Below, piece after piece: positions 36,347-45,231 of a stretch of DNA of 64,000 nt. Positions within the stretch are counted from its first letter, which is position 1. The number at the start of each line of letters is the position of its first letter. A program made the position numbers and the translations under genes. The notes beneath the pieces were generated by a model, which had not been told where the DNA came from, did not search any database, and saw nothing but the letters and a program-made list of their open reading frames with translations. The DNA lies in assembly GCA_037446555.1 (NCBI GenBank), contig JBBIIK010000021.1, forward strand, positions 4,593 to 68,592, read 5' to 3'. The DNA comes from JANWVO01 sp037446555. GTDB taxonomy: Bacteria; Acidobacteriota; Terriglobia; Bryobacterales; Bryobacteraceae.

Positions 36347-37567
36347 ATGCCGCCCCTCTACCTTCTGAAGGAATGCCTGCGGTTCAGCTTTCAGGCGCTG
36401 GTCGCAAACCGGATCCGCACAGCGCTGACCGCGCTGGGGCTAGTGATCGGCAATGCCAGCGTGATCCTGGTGGTCACCATTTCGCTGACCAGCAGGGACA
36501 TCATTCTCGACAAGATCCGCGGCATCGGCTCCAACCTCGTGATGGCCTACTATGACGCCGGCGGGCAGGATGTGACGCGCGCCGCGGCCGACTATGTGAA
36601 GCTGGCCGACGTTGAGGCTGTGCGGCGGCAGATGGCAGGCCGCATCGTGGCCGCCTCGGCGGTTCTGAATTCCACCGATACAGTGATCGTCGCCGGACAA
36701 CAGCGAGACATCCGGATCATCGGCACGGACGAATACTATCCGGAAGTGCGGAGCCTGCAGTTGCTGGCCGGGCGTTTCCTGGATCCGTCCGACATTGCAC
36801 TGCGGCAGAAGGTGGCGATGCTTGACGACAAGCTGGTGGCGACGCTGTTCGGAGGCACCTCGGCTGCCATCGGCCACACTGTGAAGATCCGGTCGCTCGA
36901 GTTTGCCGTCGTGGGCGTGTTCCGCGAGCGGACGTCCACGTTCGGGCAGTCCGAATTGGGCGACCACGGCGCGGCGCTGATTCCCTACACGGTACAGCGC
37001 TACTTCGTGGATGTGGAGCGCGTCGATCCGATGTACGTGCAGGTCCGCGTGGCGGAGGACGTGCCCGCCGTGACGCAGGAGATTGCCAGCATCCTGGCGT
37101 CGCGCCACCGTCCCGGTGCGCGCTACACGGTGCAGAACCTCACGGCGATCCTCGACGCCGCTTCCGCCATTGCGACCGTGTTGACCATCGTGCTGATCCT
37201 GATTTCGGCGATTGCGCTGGTCATTTCGGGGATCGGGATCATGAACATCATGCTGGTGACGGTCACCGAGCGGACGCGCGAAATCGGCATCCGGATGTCG
37301 CTGGGGGCGTCGCGCCGCGTGATCCTGCTGCAGTTCCTGTTCGAGGCGCTGCTGATCAGCACGGGAGGGGGCGTTCTGGGGATCCTGCTGGGGGTGAGCC
37401 TGCCGGTGATCGCCAACTCGCTTCAGAGCGAGGTTTACATTCCCGTGTCGAAGCTGTCGATTGCGGTGGCGTTCTTGGTTTCGGCCTTTGTGGGCGTGGC
37501 GTTCGGGCTCCTGCCGGCCAACCGTGCGGCGCGGCTGAACCCCACCGAGGCGCTGCGTTACGAGTGA
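36347..37567 (+). CDS. MacB/FtsX-type ABC-transporter permease
   Basis: A 406-residue inner-membrane protein. The N-terminal helix region (NRIRTALTALGLVIGNASVILVV) is followed by a large periplasmic MacB-PCD domain (about 70-260) and three C-terminal helices with the FtsX signature GIGIMNIMLVTVTERTREIGIRMSLGA. MacB-like permeases work as mechanotransmission proteins with a periplasmic adaptor and TolC. Here TolC follows directly, but no ATP-binding protein or adaptor is in the window. Spacing to the TPR lipoprotein is 9 bp. Confidence 0.9.
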   Translation: MPPLYLLKECLRFSFQALVANRIRTALTALGLVIGNASVILVVTISLTSRDIILDKIRGIGSNLVMAYYDAGGQDVTRAAADYVKLADVEAVRRQMAGRIVAASAVLNSTDTVIVAGQQRDIRIIGTDEYYPEVRSLQLLAGRFLDPSDIALRQKVAMLDDKLVATLFGGTSAAIGHTVKIRSLEFAVVGVFRERTSTFGQSELGDHGAALIPYTVQRYFVDVERVDPMYVQVRVAEDVPAVTQEIASILASRHRPGARYTVQNLTAILDAASAIATVLTIVLILISAIALVISGIGIMNIMLVTVTERTREIGIRMSLGASRRVILLQFLFEALLISTGGGVLGILLGVSLPVIANSLQSEVYIPVSKLSIAVAFLVSAFVGVAFGLLPANRAARLNPTEALRYE

Positions 37568-37616
37568 CGCCCGGCCCGGCGCCAACGGGGGCGGGCTACG
37601 CTGTGGAGTATCAGCC

Positions 37617-38894
37617 ATGCGAGTCTTCATTACTGTTTGCCTGATGATCGGACCTGCGGCTGCCGCGCCCAGGATTCTCACGCTGCGCGGGGCGGTGGAG
37701 CTCGCCTCACGCCAGAGCCCGGAGGTGGTGCTGGCGCGTCTCGATGAGCAGCACGCGGCGCTGGAAGCGCAGGCCGTGCGCGAGCCGGCGCTGCCGCGCC
37801 TGATCGTGGGCAGCGGGCTGGCGTATTCAAGCGGCATGCCGATGTCGATAGAGGGCGCGACTCCGGCCGTCGTCCAGGCCAAGGCTGTGCGCGCGTTGTG
37901 GAACCGGCCGCAGGGCTTCCAGGTGGCGCAGGCGCGCGAGAGCGCGCGTGCGGCTTCGGCCGCGGCCGAGGCGGCGCGTGAAAACGCGGCCCTGCGAGTG
38001 GCGGCTCTGTATCTCGATCTGGAAAGGCTGGCGCGGCAGGGCCAGGCGGCGCAACGGCAACTGGAGCACGCGCAGAAGATCGAGGCGGCCGCGCGGCTTC
38101 GGGCCGAAGAGGGCCGCGAGATACCCCTGGAGGCGCGGCGCGCAGCGCTGGAGACGGCGCGGGCGCGGCTGAAGCTCCAACAGTTGGCTGGACAGCGCAG
38201 GGCTGTGTCGCAGGCTCTTGCCTCCGCGCTTGGGCTGGACCCTTCCGAGGAGATTCAGCCGGTGGCGGAGGACCGCGGTGCGCTTGCGGCTCTGCCGGAG
38301 GAAGAAGCCGCCGTGGCGGCTGCGCTCCGCGATGATACGGAGATCCGGCGGCTGGAGGCTGAAGTGGCTGCCAAGAACTTCGAGGCCCGCTCGTTCCGCG
38401 CCATGCGGCTGCCGCGCATCGACCTGGTGGTGCAATACGGGCTGCTGGCGAAATTCAACAACTACGAGAAATTCTTCAACCGGTTCGAGCGTCACAACGG
38501 GCAGCTGGGCGCGTCGATCCAGATCCCGCTGTTTGCCAACAGCCAGGACAATGCCCGCGCCGCGCAGGCGGAGATCGAGGCGCGGCGGCTGCAGGAGCAG
38601 ATCCGGCAACGCCGCCGGCGCCTGGAGAGCGATACGCGGCAGGCATGGCAGAAGGTGCGCGACGCGGAAGCGGCGCGCGAGCTGGCGCGCATGGATCTGG
38701 AGCTAGCGCGCGAGCAGGTGTCGCTGACGCTGGCGCGCGTGGAGGAGGGGCGCGCGTCTCTGCGAGAACTGGAGCAGGTGCGCTTTCAGGAACAGGAACG
38801 CTGGATTCTGTTTTATGATTCCGTGCATGACGTGGAGCTGGCGCGGCTGGAGCTGCTCCACCGCACGCAATCGCTGGCAGCAGCCCTGCGGTGA
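37617..38894 (+). CDS. TolC-family outer-membrane efflux protein
   Basis: A 425-residue protein with a signal peptide (RVFITVCLMIGPAAAAP) and the two OEP helical repeats: long heptad-rich stretches (AARESARAASAAAEAARENAALRVAALYLDLE-type region near 100-140 and the matching QARRQAWQKVRDAE region near 335-390) and a beta-strand segment with RIDLVVQYGLLAKFNNYEKFF. It forms a trimeric channel through the outer membrane. The GGAG at 37605 gives ATG 37617. With the upstream permease it suggests an incomplete MacAB-TolC-like exporter. Confidence 0.85.
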   Translation: MRVFITVCLMIGPAAAAPRILTLRGAVELASRQSPEVVLARLDEQHAALEAQAVREPALPRLIVGSGLAYSSGMPMSIEGATPAVVQAKAVRALWNRPQGFQVAQARESARAASAAAEAARENAALRVAALYLDLERLARQGQAAQRQLEHAQKIEAAARLRAEEGREIPLEARRAALETARARLKLQQLAGQRRAVSQALASALGLDPSEEIQPVAEDRGALAALPEEEAAVAAALRDDTEIRRLEAEVAAKNFEARSFRAMRLPRIDLVVQYGLLAKFNNYEKFFNRFERHNGQLGASIQIPLFANSQDNARAAQAEIEARRLQEQIRQRRRRLESDTRQAWQKVRDAEAARELARMDLELAREQVSLTLARVEEGRASLRELEQVRFQEQERWILFYDSVHDVELARLELLHRTQSLAAALR

Positions 38895-38933
38895 CGGAAG
38901 GCGGCGGCTTGTGGTGAACTGAAGGATTCCGGG

Positions 38934-39656
38934 ATGGACTCGCCGCTCATTTTCCACGCGATCCAGTTCGCCTCAGTGGCTCACGCCGGCCAATACCGTA
39001 AGGGCACGCGCATCCCGTATCTAATTCACCCGCTGCGGGTGGCGGCCATCCTGCTGGAAGCCGGCTGCGCGGAGGATCTCGCCGTCGCCGCCGTGCTGCA
39101 CGACACGGTGGAGGACTGTTTTGTCACGCTGGAGCAGATCCGGCGGCTTTTCGGGGCACGGATCGCCGAGCTGGTGGCGGGCGCGAGCGAGCCGGACAAG
39201 AGCCTGCCGTGGGAGGACCGCAAGCAGCACACGATCGACTTCCTGCGCACTGCCGCGCCCGACCAGCTGCTGGTCTGTCTGGCGGACAAGCTGGACAACA
39301 TCCGGTCGATCCGTGAGGATCTGGCCCTGCATGGCGAACTGGCATGGCTGCGCTTCCGGCGCGGGCGGGAGAAACAGCAGTGGTACTACCAGAGTCTGGC
39401 GGAGGTGTTCAGCGAGCGTTGCGGAGAGGGGATCGGGGCGCGGATGGCCGCGATTTTCGAGGCGGAGGTCCGCGCCGTGTTCGCCCCCCGGTCGTGGCCT
39501 CTCCCGCCAACGCCGAATAGAGATTTCCGCCTCCCTGCTGGGCGGAAAGATCCAGCCTCAAGAAGGGAGCCGGGAGGAAGCGCCCTGGCGCGAACTGGCT
39601 CCGCCGGATCGCCACCGCCACGCCCCTTGACTCCGCCGCGGTTTCAGCGTACCTAG
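38934..39656 (+). CDS. HD-domain (SpoT/MESH1-like) phosphohydrolase
   Basis: A 240-residue protein. The first about 160 residues match the hydrolase half of SpoT-type proteins: HAGQYRKGTRIPYLIHPLRVA, HDTVED (metal-binding HD) and LADKLDNIRSI. It probably hydrolyses (p)ppGpp or a related nucleotide; no synthetase domain is present. The last 60 residues are proline/arginine-rich and low in complexity, unlike a folded domain, so the end could be disordered or altered by a frameshift. It stands 40 bp after TolC. Confidence 0.82.
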   Translation: MDSPLIFHAIQFASVAHAGQYRKGTRIPYLIHPLRVAAILLEAGCAEDLAVAAVLHDTVEDCFVTLEQIRRLFGARIAELVAGASEPDKSLPWEDRKQHTIDFLRTAAPDQLLVCLADKLDNIRSIREDLALHGELAWLRFRRGREKQQWYYQSLAEVFSERCGEGIGARMAAIFEAEVRAVFAPRSWPLPPTPNRDFRLPAGRKDPASRREPGGSALARTGSAGSPPPRPLTPPRFQRT

Positions 39657-39679
39657 AACCTAGGACGGGAGGCGCCGCC

Positions 39680-40129
39680 ATGGTATCGGCGAAACTGATT
39701 CATCAAATTGAAGATCATTGGGAAGCCATCACCGCCAGGTTCCTGCGCCGTCTGAGGCAGCAGCAGGGGTTGCCGCACATCAGCCGCACGCCCGAATCCG
39801 AGTTGACAGAGATTTGCAGAAAGCTGATGAGGAATCTCGGCCACTGGCTTGTGTCGAGCTCCGAAGAGGAGATTGCCACCCTGTACGAGAAAGTGGGGCG
39901 CGACCGTTACGCGCAGGGCATCCCGCTGAGCGAGAGCATCCGCGCCGTGCAACTCCTCAAGGAGGCTGCGCTCGACTATATTCGCGACGAGGCATTCGTA
40001 CAAACCAGCGTCGATCTATACGCAGAAGAGGAGATGGAACTCCAGCTCGGACGGTTCTTCGACCTGCTCACCTTCTACCTCGCCCGCGGTTACGAACGGG
40101 CTTGTGGAATGGCCGCCGGCAACACGTGA
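39680..40129 (+). CDS. RsbRD N-terminal-domain protein
   Basis: A 149-residue all-helical protein resembling the N-terminal domain of RsbRD-type stressosome/RsbT co-antagonist proteins: KLIHQIEDHWEAITARFLRRLR, NLGHWLVSSSEEEI and GIPLSESIRAVQLLKEAALDYI. These domains are non-haem globin-like helical sensors that regulate stress signalling. No STAS domain follows, so it is a sensor-only version. No partner gene (RsbS/T) is visible. Confidence 0.75.
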   Translation: MVSAKLIHQIEDHWEAITARFLRRLRQQQGLPHISRTPESELTEICRKLMRNLGHWLVSSSEEEIATLYEKVGRDRYAQGIPLSESIRAVQLLKEAALDYIRDEAFVQTSVDLYAEEEMELQLGRFFDLLTFYLARGYERACGMAAGNT

Positions 40130-40234
40130 AACTGGCGGACGGAATTGGCGGGCTGAAGGCAAAGGGCCTGTTTCTCACCGGATGCGCATAGCCCTGCCGG
40201 CGGGCGGGGCAGGGGCGGGGGGATGTCTCTGTGC

Positions 40235-40240
40235 TATCCT
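40235..40240 (+). promoter_or_regulatory. Candidate -10 box (TATCCT) for rpsO
   Basis: TATCCT lies 48 bp before the rpsO start codon, giving a leader of about 40 nt containing the AAAGGAG ribosome-binding site. No clear -35. Confidence 0.35.
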
Positions 40241-40288
40241 GAGGGAGTACAAAGAGGAAGGTAACCTAAAGGAGCGCAAGGAAATCGA

Positions 40289-40558
40289 ATGGCCCTGGCC
40301 CCGGAAGCCAAGAACGAGCTGATTGCCAAGTATCGTCAGCACAAGACCGATACGGGTTCGCCGGAAGTGCAGATTGCGCTGTTGACGCGGAACATCGCCC
40401 AGCTGACCGAGCATTTCAAGGTTCACAAGAAGGACCACCACAGCCGGCGCGGCTTGCTGACTCTTGTCGCCCGCCGCCGCAAATTGCTCGACTATCTAAA
40501 GCGGAAGAGTCCTGAGCGTTACAAGGCGCTGATTCTCAGCCTCGGGCTGCGCCGCTAG
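40289..40558 (+). CDS. rpsO: 30S ribosomal protein S15
   Basis: An 89-residue primary binder of 16S rRNA in the platform of the small subunit. Full length, with TGSPEVQIALLT, LTEHFKVHKKDHHSRRGLL and the basic RRRKLLDYLKRK helix. The site AAAGGAG is 13 nt before ATG. It lies upstream of pnp on the same strand, the conserved rpsO-pnp arrangement; S15 often represses its own mRNA in other bacteria. Confidence 0.98.
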   Translation: MALAPEAKNELIAKYRQHKTDTGSPEVQIALLTRNIAQLTEHFKVHKKDHHSRRGLLTLVARRRKLLDYLKRKSPERYKALILSLGLRR

Positions 40559-40577
40559 GCGCCGTCCCGATCATCCG

Positions 40578-40614
40578 CCGCCCTCCTCGCCCATTCCGGG
40601 GCGGGAGAGGGCGG
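40578..40614 (+). terminator. Hairpin between rpsO and pnp
   Basis: An 8-bp outer stem (CCGCCCTC / GAGGGCGG) encloses a further GC-rich inner stem. In the same place Escherichia coli has a terminator and an RNase III processing stem controlling pnp. There is no U-tract, so processing or attenuation is as likely as termination. Confidence 0.5.
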
Positions 40615-40820
40615 TTCAGGATGCCCGCTCATGGCACAACGCATCCGGCCCTGCTGCATCGTACACCGGAATTGTGTCCGATGCCGGACCGGAAATGTGC
40701 CGGCTCCCTCACCCCGGACTGTCATGAGCCCCCTCCGGGCCGCCCCCCAAAAGTTCCCTCCCATGCCAACACACACGGTTCCGGCTCAATTTGCGTGCCG
40801 GAACGAGGAGACTCACTGAA

Positions 40821-43019
40821 ATGAAGCACACCGTTCAAGTCGACCTTGATGGTCGCATTCTGACATTGGAAACAGGCCGCATGGCCAAGCAGGCGCATGG
40901 CGCCGTCGTCGTCACCATTGGAGACACTGTCGTCGTCAGCTCGGCCTGCTCGAACACCGAACCGAGGCCCAACGCCACGTTCTTCCCCCTGACCGTCGAC
41001 TACCGCGAATACACCTACGCCGCCGGGCGCATCCCGGGCGGCTATCTGAAGCGTGAAGGCCGGCCGAGCGACCGCGAGATTCTCACCGCCCGTCTGGTGG
41101 ACCGCCCGCTGCGCCCGCTGTTTCCCGAGGGCTATTCCTGCGAGACGCAGATCATCAGCCTTGTGCTCTCGGCGGCGCCGGACACCGACCCTTCGGCCAT
41201 GGCTATCGTGGGGTCGGGCGCGGCCCTGGCCATCTCCGACATCCCCTTTGAGCACGTCGTCAGCGGCGTGCGCGTTTGCCGCGTGGGCGACGACTACATC
41301 CCCTTCCCGTCCTACGAGCAGCAGAACCAGTCGAAGATCAACATCGTCGTCGCCGCCACCGACCAGGGCATCGTCATGGTGGAGGCGGGCGCCACGGAAG
41401 CCACCGAAGAGGAAGTCCTGGCCGCGATCGACTACGCCTTCGAGTGCTGCAAGAAAATCAACAGCGGCATTCGCGAGCTGGTTCAGGTGGCCGGCAAGCC
41501 CAAGCGCGAATTCACGCCACCCAAGCGCAACGAGGAGATTTACGCCAAAGTCGAGCTGCTGGTGGGCGACCGCCTCTCCGACGCCCTGAACACGCAGAAG
41601 TACGGCAAGACGGAGAGCTACGCCCGCATCGACGCGCTGGAAAAGGAAGCCGTCGAGTCATTTACTGAAGAGGCCGATCAGGCGGAGGCGGCCGCCTGCT
41701 TCGAGCTGCTGCGCGAGCGGACCTTCCGCCGCGAGATGCTCGAGCTGCGGCAGCGCCCCGACCGCCGCGCCTTCGACGAGATCCGGCCCATCACCATCGA
41801 GGTTGGCGTCCTGCCCCGCGTCCACGGCTCCGCGCTGTTCACCCGCGGCGAGACGCAGGCGCTGGTCACTACCACGCTGGGCACTAAAGAAGACGAGCAG
41901 CGGTTGGAGACGCTCAACCTGCTGGAGACCTCCAAGCGGCTGATGCTCCACTACAACTTCCCGCCGTTCTCGGTGGGCGAGGTGGGCTTCATGCGCGGCC
42001 CCGGGCGGCGCGAAATCGGCCACGGAGCGCTGGCCGAGCGCGCTATCGCCCCCATGATCCCGCCGGAGAGCGAGTTCCCCTACACGCTGCGCATTGTGAG
42101 CGACATCCTCGAATCGAACGGCTCGTCCTCGATGGCCACCGTTTGCGGCGCCAGCCTCTCGCTGATGGATGCGGGCGTGAAGATCAAGGCGCCCGTGGCC
42201 GGCATCGCCATGGGGCTGGTCACCGACGGCGAAAAATACGCCATTCTGACCGACATCGCCGGCGCCGAGGATCACTACGGCGACATGGACTTCAAGGTCG
42301 CGGGCACGCGGCAGGGCATCACCGCCCTTCAGATGGACATCAAGGTCCAGAACGTCAGCCCGCAGATCATGCGCGAGGCGCTCGAACAGGCGCGCCGCGG
42401 GCGGCTGTTCATCCTCGACAAGATGGACGAGGCCATCTCGGAGCCCCGCGCCGAGCTGAGCCCGTATGCGCCGCGCATCTACACCATCACGGTTCCCACC
42501 GAGAAGATCCGCGAGATCATCGGCCCGGGCGGCAAGGTGATCCGCGGCATCATCGACCAGACGGGCGTGAAGATCGACGTTCACGACGACGGGACCGTGA
42601 ACGTCTTCGCCTCCGACGGCGACTCCGCCGCGCGGGCGCTGAAGATGATCTCCGAGATCGCCGCCGTGGCCGAGGTCGGCAAGACCTATCTCGGCAAGGT
42701 GGTCCGCATTGCCGATTTCGGCGCCTTCGTCGAGATCTTCCCCGGCACCGACGGCCTGCTCCATATCTCCGAGATCAGCGAGAACCGCGTCAAGAACGTG
42801 CGCGACGAGCTGAACGAAGGCGATCAGGTGCTGGTCAAGGTGCTCGCCCTGGAAGGCAACCGCATCAAGTTGAGCCGCCGCGCCGTGTTGCGCGAGCAGC
42901 GCGAGAAGATGGGCATCGCCGCCCCCCGCGCCGCGGACGCCGACGAGCCCGCTCCGAAGAAGTCCGAGCCGGCGCGCCAGGCGCACGGCGGATCGCGCAA
43001 CCGCGGCCCGCGCCGCTGA
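40821..43019 (+). CDS. pnp: Polyribonucleotide nucleotidyltransferase (PNPase)
   Basis: A 732-residue 3'-5' phosphorolytic exonuclease of the RNA degradosome type. Order: first RNase PH domain (VDYREYTYAAGRIPGGY), helical linker, second RNase PH domain (GRREIGHGALAERA, SMATVCGASLSLMDAGV and the active-site DITGAEDHYGDMDFK equivalent), KH domain (IREIIGPGGKVI) and S1 domain (YLGKVVRIADFGAFVEIFPGTDGLLHISEI), then a basic tail. ATG 40821 follows GAGGAG. A strong terminator follows at 43060. Confidence 0.98.
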   Translation: MKHTVQVDLDGRILTLETGRMAKQAHGAVVVTIGDTVVVSSACSNTEPRPNATFFPLTVDYREYTYAAGRIPGGYLKREGRPSDREILTARLVDRPLRPLFPEGYSCETQIISLVLSAAPDTDPSAMAIVGSGAALAISDIPFEHVVSGVRVCRVGDDYIPFPSYEQQNQSKINIVVAATDQGIVMVEAGATEATEEEVLAAIDYAFECCKKINSGIRELVQVAGKPKREFTPPKRNEEIYAKVELLVGDRLSDALNTQKYGKTESYARIDALEKEAVESFTEEADQAEAAACFELLRERTFRREMLELRQRPDRRAFDEIRPITIEVGVLPRVHGSALFTRGETQALVTTTLGTKEDEQRLETLNLLETSKRLMLHYNFPPFSVGEVGFMRGPGRREIGHGALAERAIAPMIPPESEFPYTLRIVSDILESNGSSSMATVCGASLSLMDAGVKIKAPVAGIAMGLVTDGEKYAILTDIAGAEDHYGDMDFKVAGTRQGITALQMDIKVQNVSPQIMREALEQARRGRLFILDKMDEAISEPRAELSPYAPRIYTITVPTEKIREIIGPGGKVIRGIIDQTGVKIDVHDDGTVNVFASDGDSAARALKMISEIAAVAEVGKTYLGKVVRIADFGAFVEIFPGTDGLLHISEISENRVKNVRDELNEGDQVLVKVLALEGNRIKLSRRAVLREQREKMGIAAPRAADADEPAPKKSEPARQAHGGSRNRGPRR

Positions 43020-43059
43020 GCTTCAGCGGGCGCCGCGAGCCTGCGGCATCCTTTGCACG

Positions 43060-43089
43060 AAACAGGCCGCCCCGCCGGGCGGCCTGTTT
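43060..43089 (+). terminator. Terminator after pnp
   Basis: A perfect 13-bp stem, AAACAGGCCGCCC with GGGCGGCCTGTTT, and a 4-nt loop, 40 bp after the pnp stop. The A-rich 5' side and T-rich 3' side of the stem let it work in both directions, also for the convergent gene ending at 43121. Confidence 0.8.
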
Positions 43090-43120
43090 GCATCAATGCC
43101 GGACTGCTGCCGGCAGGCGC

Positions 43121-43939
43121 TCACTGTACCAGCGACCCCAGCATCTTCTGATCGATCCTCGACCACACGGTCTCCCGGTAGTCGGGCCAGCCTTGCACTT
43201 CCAGCGACACCCTCGCCACGGCGCCCGGATAGGGCGCGGGGCCAGAGCGCCGCCAGATCACGACGTCTTCATTCAGGCGTTTGCCGGGTTCCGGATCTGG
43301 CGTGGCAGGCTTGGCGTCTGCCGACACGCGAAGCATGACCTGGACACGGGTGTCGTAATTGGGAATGGCCTGTTGCAGGGCCTTCATTTTCGCCTCGATT
43401 TCTGCCAGCTTTGGCGCAATGGAAGCCTGGAATTCGCGGTTGACCGGTTCCTCTTCCTTGTCGATCTCCGCGGCCTCCTGCCACAGCCGCCTGGCCTCGG
43501 CCTGGTTGCCGGCCCGCTCGGCCGCCTTCGAGGCCCTGCGCTTTTCGCTCGCACGGGCGCGGATCTCGTTGATCTTCGCCCTCACCGAATCGGGCTTGCG
43601 CTGCAGGGCATCCCGTTCATCTGACAACCGCTTGACTTCCTTTTCCTCCGGATACTCGCGCCGCGACGCCGGGTTGAGAATCGAGTAAGTGATGGTGGCG
43701 CCGAGGTATTGGTGCTTCGATGGCATCGTCAGCGCGCAAACCTCCGTCAGTTCGCCCAGACGCAACGACTCTGCCAGAGAGTCTTTCCAGCCCGCAGGCG
43801 CAGGTTGAAACGCCGCCGTCACGACCTCTTTCACTCTCGCCCAGGTCTTCATCTCGGCCGCGGTGGCCTTGCGCATTTGCGTGCAATCGGCCCACGAAAG
43901 CGCCGAGGCGAGAAACAGCAGAACTGTGATCTTCCTCAT
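43121..43939 (-). CDS. Exported coiled-coil protein of unknown function
   Basis: A 272-residue protein. ATG 43939 is chosen because AAGGAG lies 6 nt before it; the earlier in-frame ATG sits directly on that site. Signal peptide MRKITVLLFLASALSWA, then a globular part (VKEVVTAAFQPAPAGW, HQYLGATITYSILNP), a central charged coiled coil (about 100-200, EEKEVKRLSDERDALQRK and ASEKRRASKAAERAG), and a C-terminal beta-rich region ending WSRIDQKMLGSLVQ. No known family. The coiled coil and export suggest an envelope-structural role. Confidence 0.72.
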   Translation of the reverse strand: MRKITVLLFLASALSWADCTQMRKATAAEMKTWARVKEVVTAAFQPAPAGWKDSLAESLRLGELTEVCALTMPSKHQYLGATITYSILNPASRREYPEEKEVKRLSDERDALQRKPDSVRAKINEIRARASEKRRASKAAERAGNQAEARRLWQEAAEIDKEEEPVNREFQASIAPKLAEIEAKMKALQQAIPNYDTRVQVMLRVSADAKPATPDPEPGKRLNEDVVIWRRSGPAPYPGAVARVSLEVQGWPDYRETVWSRIDQKMLGSLVQ

Positions 43940-44128
43940 CGTCATCTCCTTGTGCGAAGGCATCCCGCCCCGCTTGCCCCGGTCTGCCGGGGCGCCAATA
44001 AATAACCGGATTGGAGCCGGAAACCGGCTCACAGGGCATGCTCTCCCGGCACCGCAGGATCCGGTCCGCCGTTCCATGCGCCGCTGGGGCAGGGGCGAAA
44101 ATCCCTTTCTCCGGCAAGGCGCACGGCC

Positions 44129-44134
44129 TACAAT
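44129..44134 (+). promoter_or_regulatory. Candidate -10 box (TACAAT) for the AmmeMemoRadiSam genes
   Basis: TACAAT 17 bp before the radical-SAM start codon, leaving a leader of about 10 nt with AGAGCGG. The -35 is unclear. Confidence 0.4.
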
Positions 44135-44151
44135 AAGAGCGGCACACGGCG

Positions 44152-45231
44152 ATGACGCTTGCGGAAGAACTCGCCCGCCATGTGCGGGAATCGCCGCTCG
44201 TCGAGCCGCTCGGCGACGGCCGCATCCGTTGCCTGGCCTGCGGCCACCGCTGCCCCATCTTTCCGGGGTTGCCGGGAGTCTGCAAGGTGCGCTTCAACGA
44301 CAACGGGCGGCTGATGGCGCCCTACGGCTACGTGAACGCGCTTCACGTGGACCCGGTCGAAAAAAAGCCGTTCTTCCACGCGTTGCCCGGCTCGCGAGCC
44401 CTGAGCTTCGGCATGCTGGGCTGCGACCTGCACTGCGGCTACTGCCAGAACTGGCTGAGTTCGCAGGCGTTGCGCGATCCGCGCGCGGACCTCTATTTTC
44501 AGCCCATCCGCGCCGCGGAGATCGTGCGGCAGGCGCTCCTGAGCGGTTCGCGGTGCGTGGTGAGCACATACAACGAGCCGCTGATCACCGCCGAGTGGGC
44601 GGTGGACGTCTTCCGCGAGGCGAAGCGGCATGGGCTGGTCACCGGCTTCGTCTCCAACGGCAACGCCAACCCCGAGGTGCTCGCCTATCTCCGCCCGTGG
44701 CTCGACCTGTTCAAGGTCGACCTGAAGTCGTTCCGCGACTCGACCTACCGCAAGCTCGGCGGGCGGCTCGATCCCGTGCTCGACTCGATCCGCCGCATCC
44801 ATGAGATGGGCTTCTGGCTGGAAGTCGTGACTCTGGTGGTGCCCGGGCTGAACGACTCCCGCGAGGAGCTGGACGACATTGCGCGGTTCCTGGCCTCCAT
44901 CTCGCCTGACATCCCCTGGCACGTCACCGCGTTCCATCCGGATTACAAATTGACCGGTCCGCCTCCGACCAGCGTCGAGGACCTGATGCGCGCCGTCCGC
45001 GCCGGACAGGACGCCGGGCTGCGCCACGTCTACGCGGGCAACCTCGCCGGACGCACAGGCGGCTGGGAAGACACCCGCTGCTGGCAGTGCGGAGCCACGC
45101 TGATCGAGCGCGCCGGCTTCCGCGTGCTGTCCAACCGTCTGGCCCCCGGCGGGCGCTGCCCCCGCTGCGCGGCGCTGGCGGCCGGATTCTGGGAGCCTCC
45201 CGCCGCAACGGCGGGAAAGGAGGGGCCATGA
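44152..45231 (+). CDS. amrS: AmmeMemoRadiSam system radical SAM enzyme
   Basis: A 359-residue radical SAM protein. N-terminal cysteine pair CLACGHRCPIFPG, radical SAM cluster motif CDLHCGYC (CxxxCxxC), SNGNANPEV and FKVDLKSF strands, HVTAFHPDYKL near the end, and a C-terminal zinc-ribbon-like CWQCGATL...CPRCAAL. Family members occur beside Memo and AMMECR1 proteins; the substrate of the system is not settled as far as I know. The stop overlaps the following ATG by 4 bp, so the two proteins should be made together. Confidence 0.93.
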   Translation: MTLAEELARHVRESPLVEPLGDGRIRCLACGHRCPIFPGLPGVCKVRFNDNGRLMAPYGYVNALHVDPVEKKPFFHALPGSRALSFGMLGCDLHCGYCQNWLSSQALRDPRADLYFQPIRAAEIVRQALLSGSRCVVSTYNEPLITAEWAVDVFREAKRHGLVTGFVSNGNANPEVLAYLRPWLDLFKVDLKSFRDSTYRKLGGRLDPVLDSIRRIHEMGFWLEVVTLVVPGLNDSREELDDIARFLASISPDIPWHVTAFHPDYKLTGPPPTSVEDLMRAVRAGQDAGLRHVYAGNLAGRTGGWEDTRCWQCGATLIERAGFRVLSNRLAPGGRCPRCAALAAGFWEPPAATAGKEGP

